A stretch of 64,000 bases of DNA from Sialis fuliginosa (taxonomy: Eukaryota; Arthropoda; Insecta; Megaloptera; Sialidae). Positions 34,705 to 47,410 of this stretch are shown one piece after another. The position numbers and the translations under genes are program-made. Location of the stretch: NCBI GenBank assembly GCA_961205875.1, contig OY540821.1, forward strand, positions 16,492,001 to 16,556,000. Reading direction: 5' to 3'. Numbering within the stretch: position 1 is the stretch's first letter; each line of letters opens with the position of its first letter. Below the pieces are notes generated by a model that saw nothing but the letters and a program-made list of their open reading frames with translations, did no database searches and was not told where the DNA came from.

Positions 34705-34935
34705 TTACGTCTGGCGGTCGCGCGGTGGCGCCGCGCGGCGGCAAGGGCTAGAACTACGGTCTATTTGATATACAAATTGACATTTTGTCACGGGCTGGCT
34801 GGATCTCGCAGCGTGCAATCGCCGAGTTTTATAATTGAAATACCTTTTGCCCCGTCCGCCAATTGCAATTATTTCTGTTGTTTTTATGCGGATAATTATT
34901 TTTTTCCAGATCCCATATGAAAATTGACACAATTA
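34705..34935. promoter_or_regulatory. CpG-rich island, candidate enhancer or promoter
   Basis: GCGGTCGCGCGGTGGCGCCG begins a strikingly GC- and CpG-rich patch. It is followed by CACGGGCTGGCTGGATC and AATCGCCGAGTTTTATAATT. There is no convincing frame; the 75-codon minus frame here looks like chance. Confidence 0.35.
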
Positions 34936-35083
34936 CCGAGAATCAATAAGACAAACTAATTGTATACTTAAAAAAACTATATACTTTTTTTTTAAATTAT
35001 TTTACGCATTTCGTTCCATTAATATTCGACAAGTACAAAATTAGAGATTAAAAAATGATCATTTAAGTGTGTAAAAAATAAAT

Positions 35084-35190
35084 AAGGCACCAGTTATGGC
35101 CGCTATAAAAGCAAGTTTTCGTTTTTTTGGATAAATGGGCTTCTTTTTTGTAATTCTCATGAACTCATGTAACTTTTTATTTAATTAATT
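35084..35190 (-). repeat. Family-3 end fragment
   Basis: AAGGCACCAGTTATGGCCGC, GGATAAATGGGCTTC and TCTCATGAACTCATGTAAC match one end of family 3. Confidence 0.65.
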
Positions 35191-35858
35191 TAATTACGTT
35201 TGTTATAATTCTCCCCATGTTAAATTTCCTATGGCTTAATCAACTTGAAATACACTGTATAAGTCACAAATTAAGAAAGTGGGGCTATGCAAGTCAATAA
35301 AGGTTGGGAACCGCTAGTTTATATGATTAAAATAAAGCTCAAAAATTCCAGACACGATTTTCTACATATCAAATCGTATAAAAAGTGTTAAAGTCTAACA
35401 TTAAGCGAATACAATAAATCAATCTAAATTCTTTCCACAGAATATATGTAAATAGAGCATTAGAAGAAATAAATAAACAAAAACTAAAAGTGACGCGGTA
35501 CAAATTAGCCATGAAACTCACGAATCAAACTATATGAATGTTTCATAGATTTGAGTTCACACCTTTTATGTGCAGTGACATTGATGAAGGTACAGATATT
35601 TGATCCATTTGGGTAGATACAGGGATGTATTAGTAGACAAAATACAGGTCTGTATTAGACAATTATAATCTTATTTATATATTACACCCGATGTTGCCCC
35701 GGTGGATGTCGGAATATCACCAAATCGAATTAAGTACTACAAAAGTTTATATTCGTGTTTATAATGTGTAAGTTATATAATTGTGCAAATGTCGCTTGCC
35801 CTTCTTTTATTTAAAAAAAATAATTTACCTACTATTAAATAAATTGCTCATTTATATA

Positions 35859-36391
35859 AGGTACTGGCACCAGTTTTGGATATAACCCCAGTAATGGGTA
35901 TTTTTTAATTATCATAAATGTACTGAATTAGAAATATTTGCTGATATTTGATTATTACCATTTCTGAATATTAATCTATATACATTTAACTGTTTTACAG
36001 CGTGATTTGATGACATGAGGCCAATAGGTGCCAAAATCGTGGACATTTAAACTAATTATTAGTATAATTTATTTATTAATTATTATATTATCATAACAAC
36101 TGCTTTACATTGTTTCAAATTTTATATTTTTTGTGTCGTAGTACTTATCATTAGCAAGTGTCCATCACTGTGTGCTCATTACTGGTTTTACTTTATCCAT
36201 TACTGGAGAAAAACATAAACGAAATAAAAGGCTATAATTTAAAAAACGGACTTTGGTTATTAAATTGATTAAATAAAGAGTTACTTGTTTTATTAGTAAC
36301 ATGAGTTCACGAGAATTTCAGAAAAGAAGCCCGTAAATCACAAAAACAGTAAACCTTGCTCTTATAGCGGCCATAACTGGTGTCAGTGCTT
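35859..36391. mobile_element. Family-3 MITE, full copy
   Basis: A TA precedes AAGGTACTGGCACCAG at the left. The right end is GGCCATAACTGGTGTCAGTG. 533 bp, no coding. The better-preserved sister at 46338-46855 has TA on both sides. Confidence 0.75.
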
Positions 36392-36429
36392 TATTTAAAT
36401 TTAAAAATAATTATAATTTTGTGCAAATA

Positions 36430-36600
36430 CGTTCCTGATATTATTGAGGAATGCTATCGCGTGTCTTCGGTTCGCCGCGGGCGATATTTTGGGTACCTCT
36501 GGCGTGTTGCGTGGACACAAATGGACAATAATTTAGATCTAAATCAATTAAAATCTCGTCTATTGACAGTGATTATTGTAATTGGTGCAGGTTTTTGTTT
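36430..36600. promoter_or_regulatory. GC-richer non-repeat patch
   Basis: CTATCGCGTGTCTTCGGTTC and CCGCGGGCGATATTTTGGG in AT-rich surroundings. Possible enhancer. The 74-codon frame spanning it shows no family. Confidence 0.25.
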
Positions 36601-37149
36601 GTAGCTGAAACACGTGTTGGCGAGATAGTATCACATAAACATAAATTCGTTTACGTATATAACATGTAAGTATAGGTGCTACTGACTGCTATTATAAACT
36701 AAGAAATATTTAATACTCAAACGGCTTTAACACTAATAGTCTTTAACGATGTGTGATTGGTGTATTTAGAAATGCTACCACAAAATTTAATAAAATAGTC
36801 ATTAGTATTTTGTTTTCAAATTTATATCTGCCAAAAAATATTATTATAATTTTATCTAGGATGCTTACTTCAATATTAAGGTTGAAAACAAAATACTGTT
36901 GATTAATTTAAAATTTATCAGTTAGTTTCGAGGCGGCATTTCAAAATGCACCAATCACACATCGTTAAATTTGACCAAAGGTTACTACAACATTTATAAT
37001 TGTCCCCATGTTAAATTTCTGTATATTACTGTATAACATTCATTTTAAAACTATTACGGATATTTTACAATTTATTGATCCAGAGTTCCATGTCGCCAAA
37101 TAGAGAACGTTTGTTTTTATTCAAAGAGTTTTAAGTGTTGAACAGTTTT

Positions 37150-37340
37150 GAGCCATGACTAAACACATTCACTTGACTGTCGTTGGCTCATTATGTCCGG
37201 TGAGGGCCGTCCAGCCTCCATCTGGAGCTGGTGATTGACATAACGTTTTACCCAAACAACTGAACTGTGTTCGCGCCCATTAGATGACAAGCTGAAATGT
37301 GTCTTTACTCTTATACCGATGTCAGATATGATTAGTTGTA
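37150..37340. promoter_or_regulatory. GC-richer non-repeat patch
   Basis: GGTGAGGGCCGTCCAGCCTC and GTGTTCGCGCCCATTAGATG. No homologous repeat elsewhere in the window and no family in any frame. Confidence 0.25.
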
Positions 37341-37779
37341 TCACATGTTTGGAATTCTTTTAACACGTATCGTTTTATTATATGGAGTGCCTTAAGACTT
37401 AAGACAGCCTTTCTCAACCTTTCAATATTTGCGATCCAATTTTCAATCATAATTCTCACCCCCCCCCCCTATCATACATTAATTTTCACTGAAGGCCCGA
37501 GAGCGTCACTAATAATTATTAATCTTGTTTTTAATTTAATATTGATAAGTTATTTATTAAATACAAAAGTGTATTTTTTCGATGGGAAAACTCATGTAAA
37601 TAAGGAGAATTTTTTTGTTGTGGATTTTAAAAACGCCAAGTAAAATTAAGTAAATTTAATTTTTGCCCCCCGAAAAAAAAATGGTTCCGGCGCTACTGAA
37701 TACAACTACACAGTTAAAACGTATGTATAGATTTGTGTAGATATTTAGGTGTTGTGTGTAAAATTCAACGAAGTTTAAA

Positions 37780-37985
37780 ACAGTGGTCTCCCATGACGTG
37801 TAATCCCGTCAAAAAAAGGCCAAAGCACCTGCGCTTAATGGGGCAACGCTTTAATCCTCGACGTGATAACTCTGTCCGACCCGTAAAGCTCTACAGCCCC
37901 TCCCCAACCTCTCTATCTGGCTCGTCCAGCCTCCGCAACCCACCAGAACGTCCGCGCTATGTTCAGTTTCGCTGTCGTTAAGTTC
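37780..37985. promoter_or_regulatory. Candidate conserved non-coding island with TAATCC words
   Basis: GTGTAATCCCGTC and GCTTTAATCCTCG (bicoid/Otx-type TAATCC) in a C-rich tract ending CCACCAGAACGTCCGCGC. An 82-codon frame crosses it but has no recognised motif. Confidence 0.3.
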
Positions 37986-38029
37986 GGGTTATATTGAAAA
38001 TGTTTTTGTTACTGTAAATGCTCCCATAC

Positions 38030-39075
38030 CAGTGGCGAAGCGTCCATGGAAGCAGTGCTTCCCTTACTTTATGGGTAAATTAATACAAATCTGTGTTTTC
38101 AGTTAATAAATAATTTAAAAATATTATATATATATCAAACATTTTAATCAAAAATAGCATTTAATATTAAGTAACACGCTCAATTATAAAACTATAATAC
38201 CTCTACGTCTTATTTTCTTGTATTTTAGTCGATATTTGTATGATGAGTTGAAGTTCACTGCAGGAAATTTCACTAAAAAATTTTGAATTTTTTGTTTCGT
38301 TAAAAGTATGTTTATTGTATAGAGAATGACGCGAAAAGTTGAACTGTTCAAACCGCAGGTTTGTATCTCAAACCGTTCTCGAGATATAGCCTCTCAAAGT
38401 TTTAGTTTTTTCAATTTTTTGGAAAAAAAAGATCATAACTTTTGAACGCGTGATCGGAATTGATTTTAGTTGACGGATTTGAAATCAGCGTATCAAAATC
38501 TATATAATAACATGTATAATAACTTAAAATTCGAAAAAAAAAATTTCGCTAAAAATCGAAAAAATTCAAAGGGGTATACCTTAAAAAAATGTCGATTTTT
38601 AGCAAAATTTTTTTTGTCGGATTTTAAAGTATTATACATGTCATTATATAGATTTTAACACGCTGATTTCAAATCCGTCAACTAAAATCAATTCCGACCA
38701 CCCGTTCAAAAGTTATGGCCTTTTTTCTCCAAAAATTTGAAAAAACTTAAACTTTGAGAGGCTATATCTCGAGAACGGTTTGAGATACAGACCTGCGGTT
38801 TGAAGCATTGAACTTTTCACGTCATTTTCTATATAATAAACATACTTTTAACTAAATAAAAAATTCAAAATTTTTTAGTGAAATTTCCTGCAGTGAACTT
38901 CAACTCGTCACACAAAAATCGACTAAAATACAAGAAAATAAGACGTAGAGGTATTTTAGTTTTATAATTGACATATACTCACACACACAGACAGACAGAC
39001 ACGGAACGAAAACTGTTTGTCTTGACGTGAAACGGAAAGATCAATTTAAAATTTTGAAATCAGAGAATATTTTTT
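38030..39075. repeat. Foldback family 4, most complete copy
   Basis: Begins CAGTGGCGAAGCGTCC at 38030. A palindrome of about 800 bp (38170-38972, arms about 400 bp) follows, from CAATTATAAAACTATAATAC to its complement. It continues into the (CAGA)n/CACGGAAC family-2 fragment. The MTDLKSA frame recurs at 38470-38658. Confidence 0.8.
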
Positions 39076-39234
39076 TAGTTCACAGCTAAAGGGCTGCTAG
39101 GCCAAAATCTGAAGAGCCGAAATTAGGGTGACATAATATTTATTAGAATATTTTTAAATCGTCTATACCAGATCAGCGTGAAAAAGGTTCGTGCACTTTT
39201 ATAAACAGACAAAGACAGTAATACAAACTGTGAG

Positions 39235-39375
39235 AGAAAACGTGTAATACAGTTGTAGCGATCATCGGGGTGAAGGGGTGAAAGGGGACAGAAATTGGTC
39301 CCGGGCCGGCCGTCCATCACAGCGTCCACGACGTCGGCGGGTAATTGAAATGAGCCGCTATATCCCCCCCTCCCC
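39235..39375. promoter_or_regulatory. GC-rich non-repeat patch
   Basis: TCCCGGGCCGGCCGTCC and CACGACGTCGGCGGGTAATT, including a TAATT homeodomain core. No supported gene. Confidence 0.25.
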
Positions 39376-39526
39376 CCTACATATATTATACTCTACAGCA
39401 GGGGTTGGCAGTTGGTGATAAAATACCAAATAGAAAATATGAAATAATTTCCGGTTAGATTTTTGAAATTTGTCTTGGCTCCTCGATTTAAGAAGTAAAT
39501 TTGTATGGTTGCTTATGACATTTTAC

Positions 39527-39841
39527 TTCTTCGCAATATCAAAGATACGAGAAGATTTGTGATCGTTTAAAAATGAGACAAAACTGATTTCAAAATTTTT
39601 CCATTTCCTTACAAAAATTTATCTCAATTTGTTTTCATTTGTTTTTTAAATAGATATTTACATTGACATATTAAATGTCATGAAATTGTCAAAAAATAAA
39701 AAAAATACGAAAAAATAATCAGGTGCGTTTTGAGAAAAATTTCGAACTAATATTTTTTAGTAAAATTGTATAAAAATTAATCTGAACACTTTTATCGTTT
39801 AAATAGTACGAGGAAGCATTGTGCATTTACTTGGCAGATGT
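39527..39841 (+). repeat. Family-2 repeat, internally deleted copy
   Basis: ATCAAAGATACGAGAAG at the left and TACGAGGAAGCATTGTGC, ACTTGGCAGATG at the right. The CTGTC tract is lost. Confidence 0.75.
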
Positions 39842-40316
39842 ATTTTTTAGATTTAATTTAATAAAATGAATTCGTGAGCAAAAATTATTTACGTGCCCAT
39901 TTTTAATTTGTAAGCCCCTGTTATATGCTATGTCCTATGTCCATTTGGTAAACACTGGTCAGAATCAGACCTGTGTTTCATATTGTGTATGATATTTTAT
40001 ATTATACAATAAATTACAGAGTATTGTTCAGATAACATCATATTTTACAGTGTACAATATGTAAATATTACAGTATTTGAGCTTTGTTGATATTTCTGTC
40101 GAGTTTGTGTTATCCATTACACAAAATATATACCCTTTATGAAAATAAACATTCTAAACTGGTTCTTAAAGCTAAAGGTTAAATCTACGGTACGGGACAC
40201 CAATACGCGAGACGTGACTCGCACAATTTTTTAAATAATAGAAAGTAAATTTATATTTGTTTCCTCGTCATATCCAATTTATTAAAAGGTTTGAGTAAAT
40301 TTGGTTTGTTTGTTAT

Positions 40317-40439
40317 CACCGCTTCGACATTGCAAATCTATTACATGTTAGCTGCGTCAAAACGCAGCGCCGTTTCGACGCAGCTAACATGCCACTTGTA
40401 TTGGATCATATATAATAGATTTGCAGGATCGAAGCGGTG
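40317..40439. repeat. Two-tier inverted repeat with a 20-bp inner hairpin
   Basis: The inner hairpin (40345-40390) pairs ATGTTAGCTGCGTC with GACGCAGCTAACAT, then AAACG with CGTTT around a CAGCGC loop. The outer arms CACCGCTTCGA and TCGAAGCGGTG, with GCAAATCTATTA pairing, close a longer stem. Unusually GC-rich for the region. It could be a MITE or a structured RNA. Confidence 0.7.
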
Positions 40440-41159
40440 ACGGAGACAGTTTCTCTAAAGTTCCAAAGTGACGCGCAAAATGTAATTTTTGTAGAGTATA
40501 AAATTTTCTACAAAAAAAGATAATTATACAACTTTCGTAGTTCAATATTTCTTACAAAGATGTATCTCCCTTTGTACCAACACTTGGCAGGCTATTTTTT
40601 ACGTACAAGCAATTAAACTAATACATATTATAAATGATTATTTTCATGCTTTATAATCTTCATATACAAATCATAGAACTAAGGTATTTATTTACAAGAA
40701 GCTATATTTAATTAAGATGTATTTCGTTTGTTATTTAAAATAATTTTACAAGCGATAAAAAAAAACATAAAAAGTTTCTTATTTGTCAACTTTATAAACG
40801 CATTATTTTTCTTTTTCCTTAGGTACTTTATTGCTGTTACATTATATACAGCTGTTTTTAAACTAATTTTAAATTTATAAAATATTTTTGTAAAAAATTA
40901 AATGGATAATTCAATAATAAAATATATATTTATAATTATAACAAATTATATACGTTTATTTCCGGTATTATAAAGAATTTGGTGTAAACACGTATTTGCC
41001 ACCAAATTCAGGGTAAAAAGGTCTTGTATATTCGAAAATAACCAATTTAAATTTTACGGTATTATAAATTTTTAGGTATTTTAAAAAGTTTCAACAAAAT
41101 TTTAAATTTTAAAAAATAAATAAACGAATACGTGCAGTGGGGTTATATAAAACTCAGAC

Positions 41160-41352
41160 AGAGTTTAAATGTCCACCATTTTGACACCTATTGACCGATT
41201 GTCATCAAATCACGCTGTAAGACAGTTAAATGTATATAGATTAATATTCAGAAATGGTAGTAATCAAATATCAACAAATATTTCTAATTCAGTACATTTA
41301 ATTAAAAAATAGCCATTACTGGGGTCATATCCAAGACTGGTGCCATTTTTAC
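41160..41352 (+). repeat. Family-3 partial copy
   Basis: TGTCCACCATTTTGACACC to CAAGACTGGTGCC matches one half of family 3. Confidence 0.7.
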
Positions 41353-41963
41353 TTCACTCTTATTCTATAGATACTACAACTTAATAAACACACCTTATAA
41401 CAATTACGCCTCACACATATCTTAGAAAATAAATCATAGTGACATCTTAAATAAGGAAAAAATAAGTCTGGATTTATACAGTTTGTTATTTTCTTGAGTA
41501 GAAGAAGTTTCGCGGTAATTCCACAAAGCTAAACGCACCTGAGATGCAATTTTCATACAGCCGGGGTTCGAAGCCACGCTGATCCGACATTTTTATTGCG
41601 ATTACTTAGAAGAAAGCCCCACGTAAGTTGAAAATGGCATTTGTTTTATTCGTTGTCATTTGTCAGACGTTTAATGGAAAAGGGGGAGGATTTTCCTTTG
41701 TTTTAATTGAGAGAGATGGTAGGTTTATCTCTCATGTTTGTATAGTGAAGCTAAGCAATTAAATCTAGGTATTGTCGATGTATTTGAAATTTATATTTGA
41801 TTTATTTTCAGACAAAGGAAAAAATTAACACATTTGGTAGAAGAAACATTTAAAGATAGACATGCAATTAATTTTAGTAGTATAAAACAGTGGTCTTAAA
41901 TATGCGGTCAAACTTTAAATCGCAGTTTAAAGCTTGCAGTAATTTTCGAAAAAAAATATTGCT

Positions 41964-42781
41964 TCCTCGCAATATCGAAGATACGAGAAGCTATGTGATC
42001 GTTTCAGATTGAGACAAAAAAAAAGTTCTCAAATTTCAAAATTTTTAATTTATTTATCCGTTTCACGTCAAGACAAACACTTTTCGTTCCGTGTCTGTCT
42101 GTCTGTCCGTGTGTCCGTCCGTCCGTCCGTCCGTCCGTCCGTCTGTCCCCTGAATCCTTGTCACACGCATAACTCATGAACCACTGAATCGATATTATTG
42201 AAACTTGGTCGGATGGTTGGGTTTGGTTTGAGGACGGTCCCATTTCAAAATCATCAAAATCGTGTGTACGGGGGAGGGGTGACACCCCAAAATATTTCTT
42301 TTTTCAAGATATCTCAAGAACGACACATGTTACGAGAAAATTTTATAGAATATTTTTTGTAGAGAATTAAATTTCCTATAATATGGGTCTACTACGTTTG
42401 TTGTAAAATATTCCCTTACAAAGATTTATCTAAATTAATTTTAAAAATTCGTGTTTTGTTTTTCTAAATTGATATTTGATTGGATATATTAAGTGTCATT
42501 TTGACGTTTTAAATGTCACTTTGGCGTTTTAAATGTCACTTTGACGTTTTAAATGTCATTTTGACATTTGCATAAATTTAGATTTAGATTGAAATTGTCA
42601 AAAAATTAAAAATATATGAAAAAATATTCAGGTGCGTTTTAAGAAAAAATTCGAACTAAGATTTTTTAGTAAAATTTGTATAAAAATTAAATGGTTAACC
42701 AATGCCAGGCAATTTATCTGAACACTATCGGTTTTAGTGAATTTAGCACGAGGAAGCACTGTGCATTTACTTGGCAGATGT
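41964..42781 (+). repeat. Family-2 repeat, near full-length copy
   Basis: TTGCTTCCTCGCAATATCG at the left, CACTGTGCATTTACTTGG at the right, and a (CCGT)n tract near 42110-42145. Three tandem TTTTGACGTTTTAAATGTCA-like blocks lie near 42495-42570. The minus frame at 42004-42285 matches the plus frame at 30221-30490, as expected for opposite copies. Confidence 0.8.
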
Positions 42782-43099
42782 TTTTTTATTGTTTTCAAAC
42801 AATTTTTGTTTTTCATGGCCTACTTAAATGTTTGTAATATAATATCACCAGTATTTAGTAATATCCAAAAATTTGAAAATTCTTTAAACGGCTATAACTT
42901 TTTTATCAATGTAGATAGGTATTTTTTGTTTGCGGTTTCTTAAAGCACTTTTTATGTAAAATTGATTAGTGTATTTAAAATTTTTATATAACTTTTAGTT
43001 TCCGAGTTACAAGCCCTAACCTTTTTTTATAATATAATCAAAAGGTATGTGCTTATAATAATATATTTGAACGCAATATTTTGGCGGTCAGCACATATG

Positions 43100-43290
43100 T
43101 GTATTTATTTAAAGGTAGCGCGTTTGAAATGTTTTGAGTCACAATGTAAATATGGTAATGAGACAGCGCGGGCTAATTAGTGATTCGGGCGGCGTTGGCG
43201 CTAAGCAGGTGGATTAACCGCGTCTCTGTTTTTCTCATTAGCTTAGCAAATCCTACCGCAGAACAAATATGCTTGTAACATATACAAGCA
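43100..43290. promoter_or_regulatory. Candidate enhancer with homeodomain words
   Basis: GCGGGCTAATTAGTGATTCG, GCGGCGTTGGCGCTAAGC and GTGGATTAACCGCG. Non-repeat, GC-rich relative to the flanks, and no convincing frame. Confidence 0.35.
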
Positions 43291-43790
43291 CAGGGTGGTC
43301 TTGGAAACCCCTGTCCATATGTTTGACTCACTTGAGTTACCCAAAATATAAGATTTTTATATAGGGGCACCCCATCCTTATCCTTAATAATATATATAAA
43401 GCTCAACGTCTCTCTGTCTGTCTTTCTGATGTAAGTAGTATATTTTCAGCTTCACAACGTTTGATTTTTTAAAAATACTTGTATATTATTACAATTATTT
43501 TGGCATTGAAGCAAATGTTCTGCAGTAAAAATTAATTGTCTTTTTATTTAAATTAATTTTTAGTAATTAACAAATGCAAACAGTGTATTTTCTTAAACTA
43601 TGTATTATTAAATACTCCATGCAAGAAGAACAAAACAAATAAAATTGAAATTAAGAAATCTTTGATCTCTTTTAATTACCAAGTAATTACAAACGAAGAA
43701 TAAAAATATATGTTGTAAAATTCATTTTTGGGCTAGCGTTTTTATACTTTCACATAGGAACCAGACTTAATGTGTTTTAGGTAATATATA

Positions 43791-43989
43791 CAGTATGATT
43801 CAAAAGTAAACACTCACTTTACTAATACATTAAGTTAAAGTTGTAGAACATAAATTTCTGTAAAAATAAGCGGTAGAAAACTAACATACGATAAAAATTA
43901 TTGTACCTATATTAATTACACTTAACCGAAAAATAAAAAAATCTACAGAAATCAATCTTAAAGTGCCATTTTCTTTTTGATTCATCCTG
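43791..43989. mobile_element. 199-bp mariner-type MITE
   Basis: TA at 43789-43790 and 43990-43991. The ends are CAGTATGATTCAAAAGTAAA and TTTTCTTTTTGATTCATCCTG, inverted with few mismatches, as in mariner (CAGG.TGATTCAAAA). Confidence 0.8.
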
Positions 43990-43991
43990 TA

Positions 43992-45255
43992 TGTAGAAAA
44001 TTATATAATGTTTTGTTTTGACTATAAATTATAGTGTAATAAAATATTTTTAATGTATTGAAAATATATGGCTCTAAACATTTTTAGTAACATAATTAAT
44101 CATTAATTACTCTAATTAATAATTAACGTTTACTTAATTTAATTTCAAAAAAATATAGGTTAATATACTGAATACCTTTCATATATATACAGTAGCAGAA
44201 TTAATACATTTCCGACAAAATAATAAAATACATAATATTAGACATACTAAACAACCTCGAAATAACGACCTCAGATGTAATAAACATTGTTTCTAAAAAT
44301 TAGAACAGAATGATTTTCTTTACTTTATCTTTCAATGATTTAGAGTTATATGCACTAATTTTGTGAATATGATAATATATTTGTCTTCCTTTTATGACGT
44401 AAACACCCACTAAGAAAAAAACTAGATCGGCCAACTATTAGACCTTATAATAATTGTAATGAAAATATTTTAATATTTACTCGAAAAATACAGTTCTAAA
44501 TACATATTATAGAATGTTTCTAAATCTAATTATAGTTAGAAATCCTCTTTAATGTACACCAACATGTTAACAGGAAAAAGAATAATAGCATTGAATAATT
44601 TATGACTTAAATGTACTAAAAACTTGTAGAAAAGTCAAAATAATACAATGTTTCCAAATTTAATCATAGTCAGAATTCCCTAAAGACATCCTCTAAAATA
44701 CCTGTAATTTTGAACAGAAATTACAACAGCAGTAAATAATTTATGACTTTAAGAAAAACAATGTTGATGCGGTTGTCATATTTGACAAATGATAGACATG
44801 AGAAACTGGTGACTTGGGGTTGTTAGGGGACATTGGGGGTGGAGAGAGTTTCACACCCTTCCATCACAGGGACCTTAGGGACTAGGGCCGGTGTTTTAAT
44901 CCTTTTAATCTCAACAGCAGGATGGTTCGTAATCCTTTTAGTGTAATATTTGTAATGAGTAAAAGTCTGCTATCGTTTCATTGGATTCTATGAAAATTGT
45001 GTTGATTTCGTTACACAGTTTAATTTATTTGATTGGTTGAAGAATATTACAATATACAAAAGTTTACATTTAAAAATAATTTAATCAGTGGCGGGTGTCG
45101 TATTAAATATTATGAAATTTTTTGATAAATGGAAACTGTCATAAAAATATCCGATTTTTTTTGAAATTGTTCAAAAATTAAATATTTCAGAAAAATATGA
45201 AAATAGTAATAAGATTAAAATTACAATGATCATTTTCTAATGAAATTTTATTTTA
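43992..45255. other. AT-rich intergenic with one diverged direct repeat
   Basis: Two imperfect ~120-bp copies lie at about 44515-44755 and share a TGTTTC.AAAT start and AATAATTTATGACTT end. No gene. Confidence 0.4.
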
Positions 45256-45259
45256 ATTT

Positions 45260-45835
45260 TGTTTCCTCGTAATATTGAAGATACGAGAAGCTTTGTGATA
45301 TTTTTAGAATGAGACAAAAAACATGTTCTTTCCGTTTCACGTCAAGTTAAACACTTTTCGTTCCGTGTCTGTCTGTCTGTCTGTCCGTCTGTCCCCTGAA
45401 TCCTTGTCACACGCATAACTCATGAACCACTGAACTGATATTAATGGAACTTGGTCGGAGGGTTGGGTCTGGCTATTTATTTTTTCAAGATATCTCAAGA
45501 ACGACACATGTTACGTGAAAATTTTATAGAATCTTTTTTGTAGAGCATTCAATTTCAAAGTTTGTCGTAAAATATTCCCTTACAAAGATTTATTTCAATT
45601 TAATTTAAAAAATCGTGTTTTGTTTTTCTAAATTGATATTTGCTAGAACAAATTATCAAAAAATTAAAAATACACTAAACTAATATTTTTTAATAATATT
45701 GTATAAAAATTAAATGGTAATCCAATTCCAGGCAATTTACCAAAAAACTATCGGTTTTTATTTAAATTGTTCAATAGTTAACTACCTTTGGTGAATTTAG
45801 CTCGAGGAAGCACTGTGCATTTACTTGGAAAATAT
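45260..45835 (+). repeat. Family-2 repeat
   Basis: CTCGTAATATTGAAGATACG, the (CTGT)n tract, CAAGATATCTCAAGAACGAC and GAGGAAGCACTGTGCATTT in order. Confidence 0.75.
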
Positions 45836-46337
45836 TTTTATTTAAGTTTTGAGATTGATATAACATTATCTAAAAAATTTTATATTTAATAAAAATTAAG
45901 TGAAATTATTTTTATTTAATTAAGAGAAAAACCTCTGTAATTTATAGAAAGCATTAATTTTTACTATCTATACAAATATAACAACCATTAAAAAAACGAA
46001 CACGCGTACGTAATAAATTTAATGCACTTGATATTTTGTTCAGAGGCAGAATTCCCCTGTGTACACACTTTGTACATTAGGCACTCAACTGTTAAGATAC
46101 TTGGTTCAAGTGTCTATGTCTGCCAGTCTCCATCTTGGCGAAGGGTTGCTGTCATATTATCACAGAAAAACAGACGTTTATGTAATCATACCAGCCCTTA
46201 ATAAATTAAATGTGCTATTTTTGTTTACATGCACTTGTTTCAAAGTAGAAAAAACCTGCAATGGACTTTCTTATACGCTGTACTGAAAATGAGTGTACAG
46301 TCAGAATATTGAAAAAAATATTTTTAAAGATATTATA
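45836..46337. other. Intergenic, no gene seen
   Basis: AT-rich. The 75-codon plus frame at 46059 has no recognisable motif. Confidence 0.5.
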
Positions 46338-46855
46338 AGGTACTGGCGCCAGTTATGGCCGCTATAAGAGCAAGGTTTACTGTTTTTCTGATTGACTGGC
46401 ATTAATTCTCATGAACTCATGTTACTAATAAAACAAGTAACTCTTTATTTAATCAATTTAATTACCAAAGTCCGCAATTATAGTTTTTATTTTTATTTTG
46501 TTTATGTTTTTTCTCCAGTAATGGATAAAGTAAAACCAGTAATGGGCACGAAGTGATGGACACTTGCTAATGATAAGTACTACGACACAAAAGATATAAA
46601 AGAAAGAATCGTCAAATTTGAAACAATGTAAAGCAGTTGCTATGATAATATAATAATTAATAAATAAATAATACTAATAATTAGTTTAAATGTGCACCAT
46701 TTTGACACCTATCATCAAATCACGCTGTAAGACAGTTAAATGTATATAGATTAATATTCAGAAATGGTAGTAATCAAATATCAACACATATTTCTGATTC
46801 AATACATTTAATTTAAAAATAGCCATTACTGGGGTCATATTCAAGACTGGTGCCT
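46338..46855. mobile_element. Family-3 MITE, best copy, TA-flanked
   Basis: TA at 46336-46337 and 46856-46857. The ends are AAGGTACTGGCGCCAGTTAT and CAAGACTGGTGCCT. Interior has two TAATGG-type words and no frame. Related copies: 22880, 35084, 35859, 41160, 49672, 59320. Confidence 0.8.
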
Positions 46856-47410
46856 TATATTGTTTGACTATTCGAAATTATATAGGACGTTTATCATTAA
46901 TATACAAATATGAGATGTTATATGTATAATTAATTCTCCAACATCTGTCAAGTTAATATCATATAAAACATGTGTTTTTGTAATTTATTCTAATACGATT
47001 TTAAGTGACTGATTATTTATCAGGTATTTAATTAATAGAAATCTACAAAGCAAGATCTACCGCATTTGTGGAAACCAGCGAAAACTAAAAGAACGTATTT
47101 AGTAATCATGCAATAATTAGCTGAAGATTAAACAGTTGGAGATGATTTTATATTTTATTTATTTACCGACAAGAATTTTAAATTAATAAAGTAATATAGC
47201 ATTTATATTATGTGATAATTTATGTCCGTCTTAAATGAATTTAGCAATTTTAAGGTTGCGATTTTTTTTTTTTTTGTTAGGAATATTAAAAGCTAATTTT
47301 CTTTTATTTAACATATTTTATCAGCATATGGTTACCTATATTTTTCTCTCCCAGTGTTGACATGACAATGAATTATTATATTTTAGGTCGCTATGATTTT
47401 GTGGATATTA

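Noticed and set aside
37404..37470. CAGCCTTTCTCAACCTTTC as the end of a SPIN-type hAT element
   Set aside because: Similarity to that end is loose and no opposite end or 8-bp duplication is found.
41560..41590. GGGGTTCGAAGCCACG as the T-arm of a tRNA gene
   Set aside because: The five-base stems do not pair around the GTTCGA loop, and no matching acceptor or D-arm is seen upstream.
43173..43406. 77-residue minus-strand frame
   Set aside because: Overlaps a GC-rich non-coding island. No motif, no splice logic and no family recognised.
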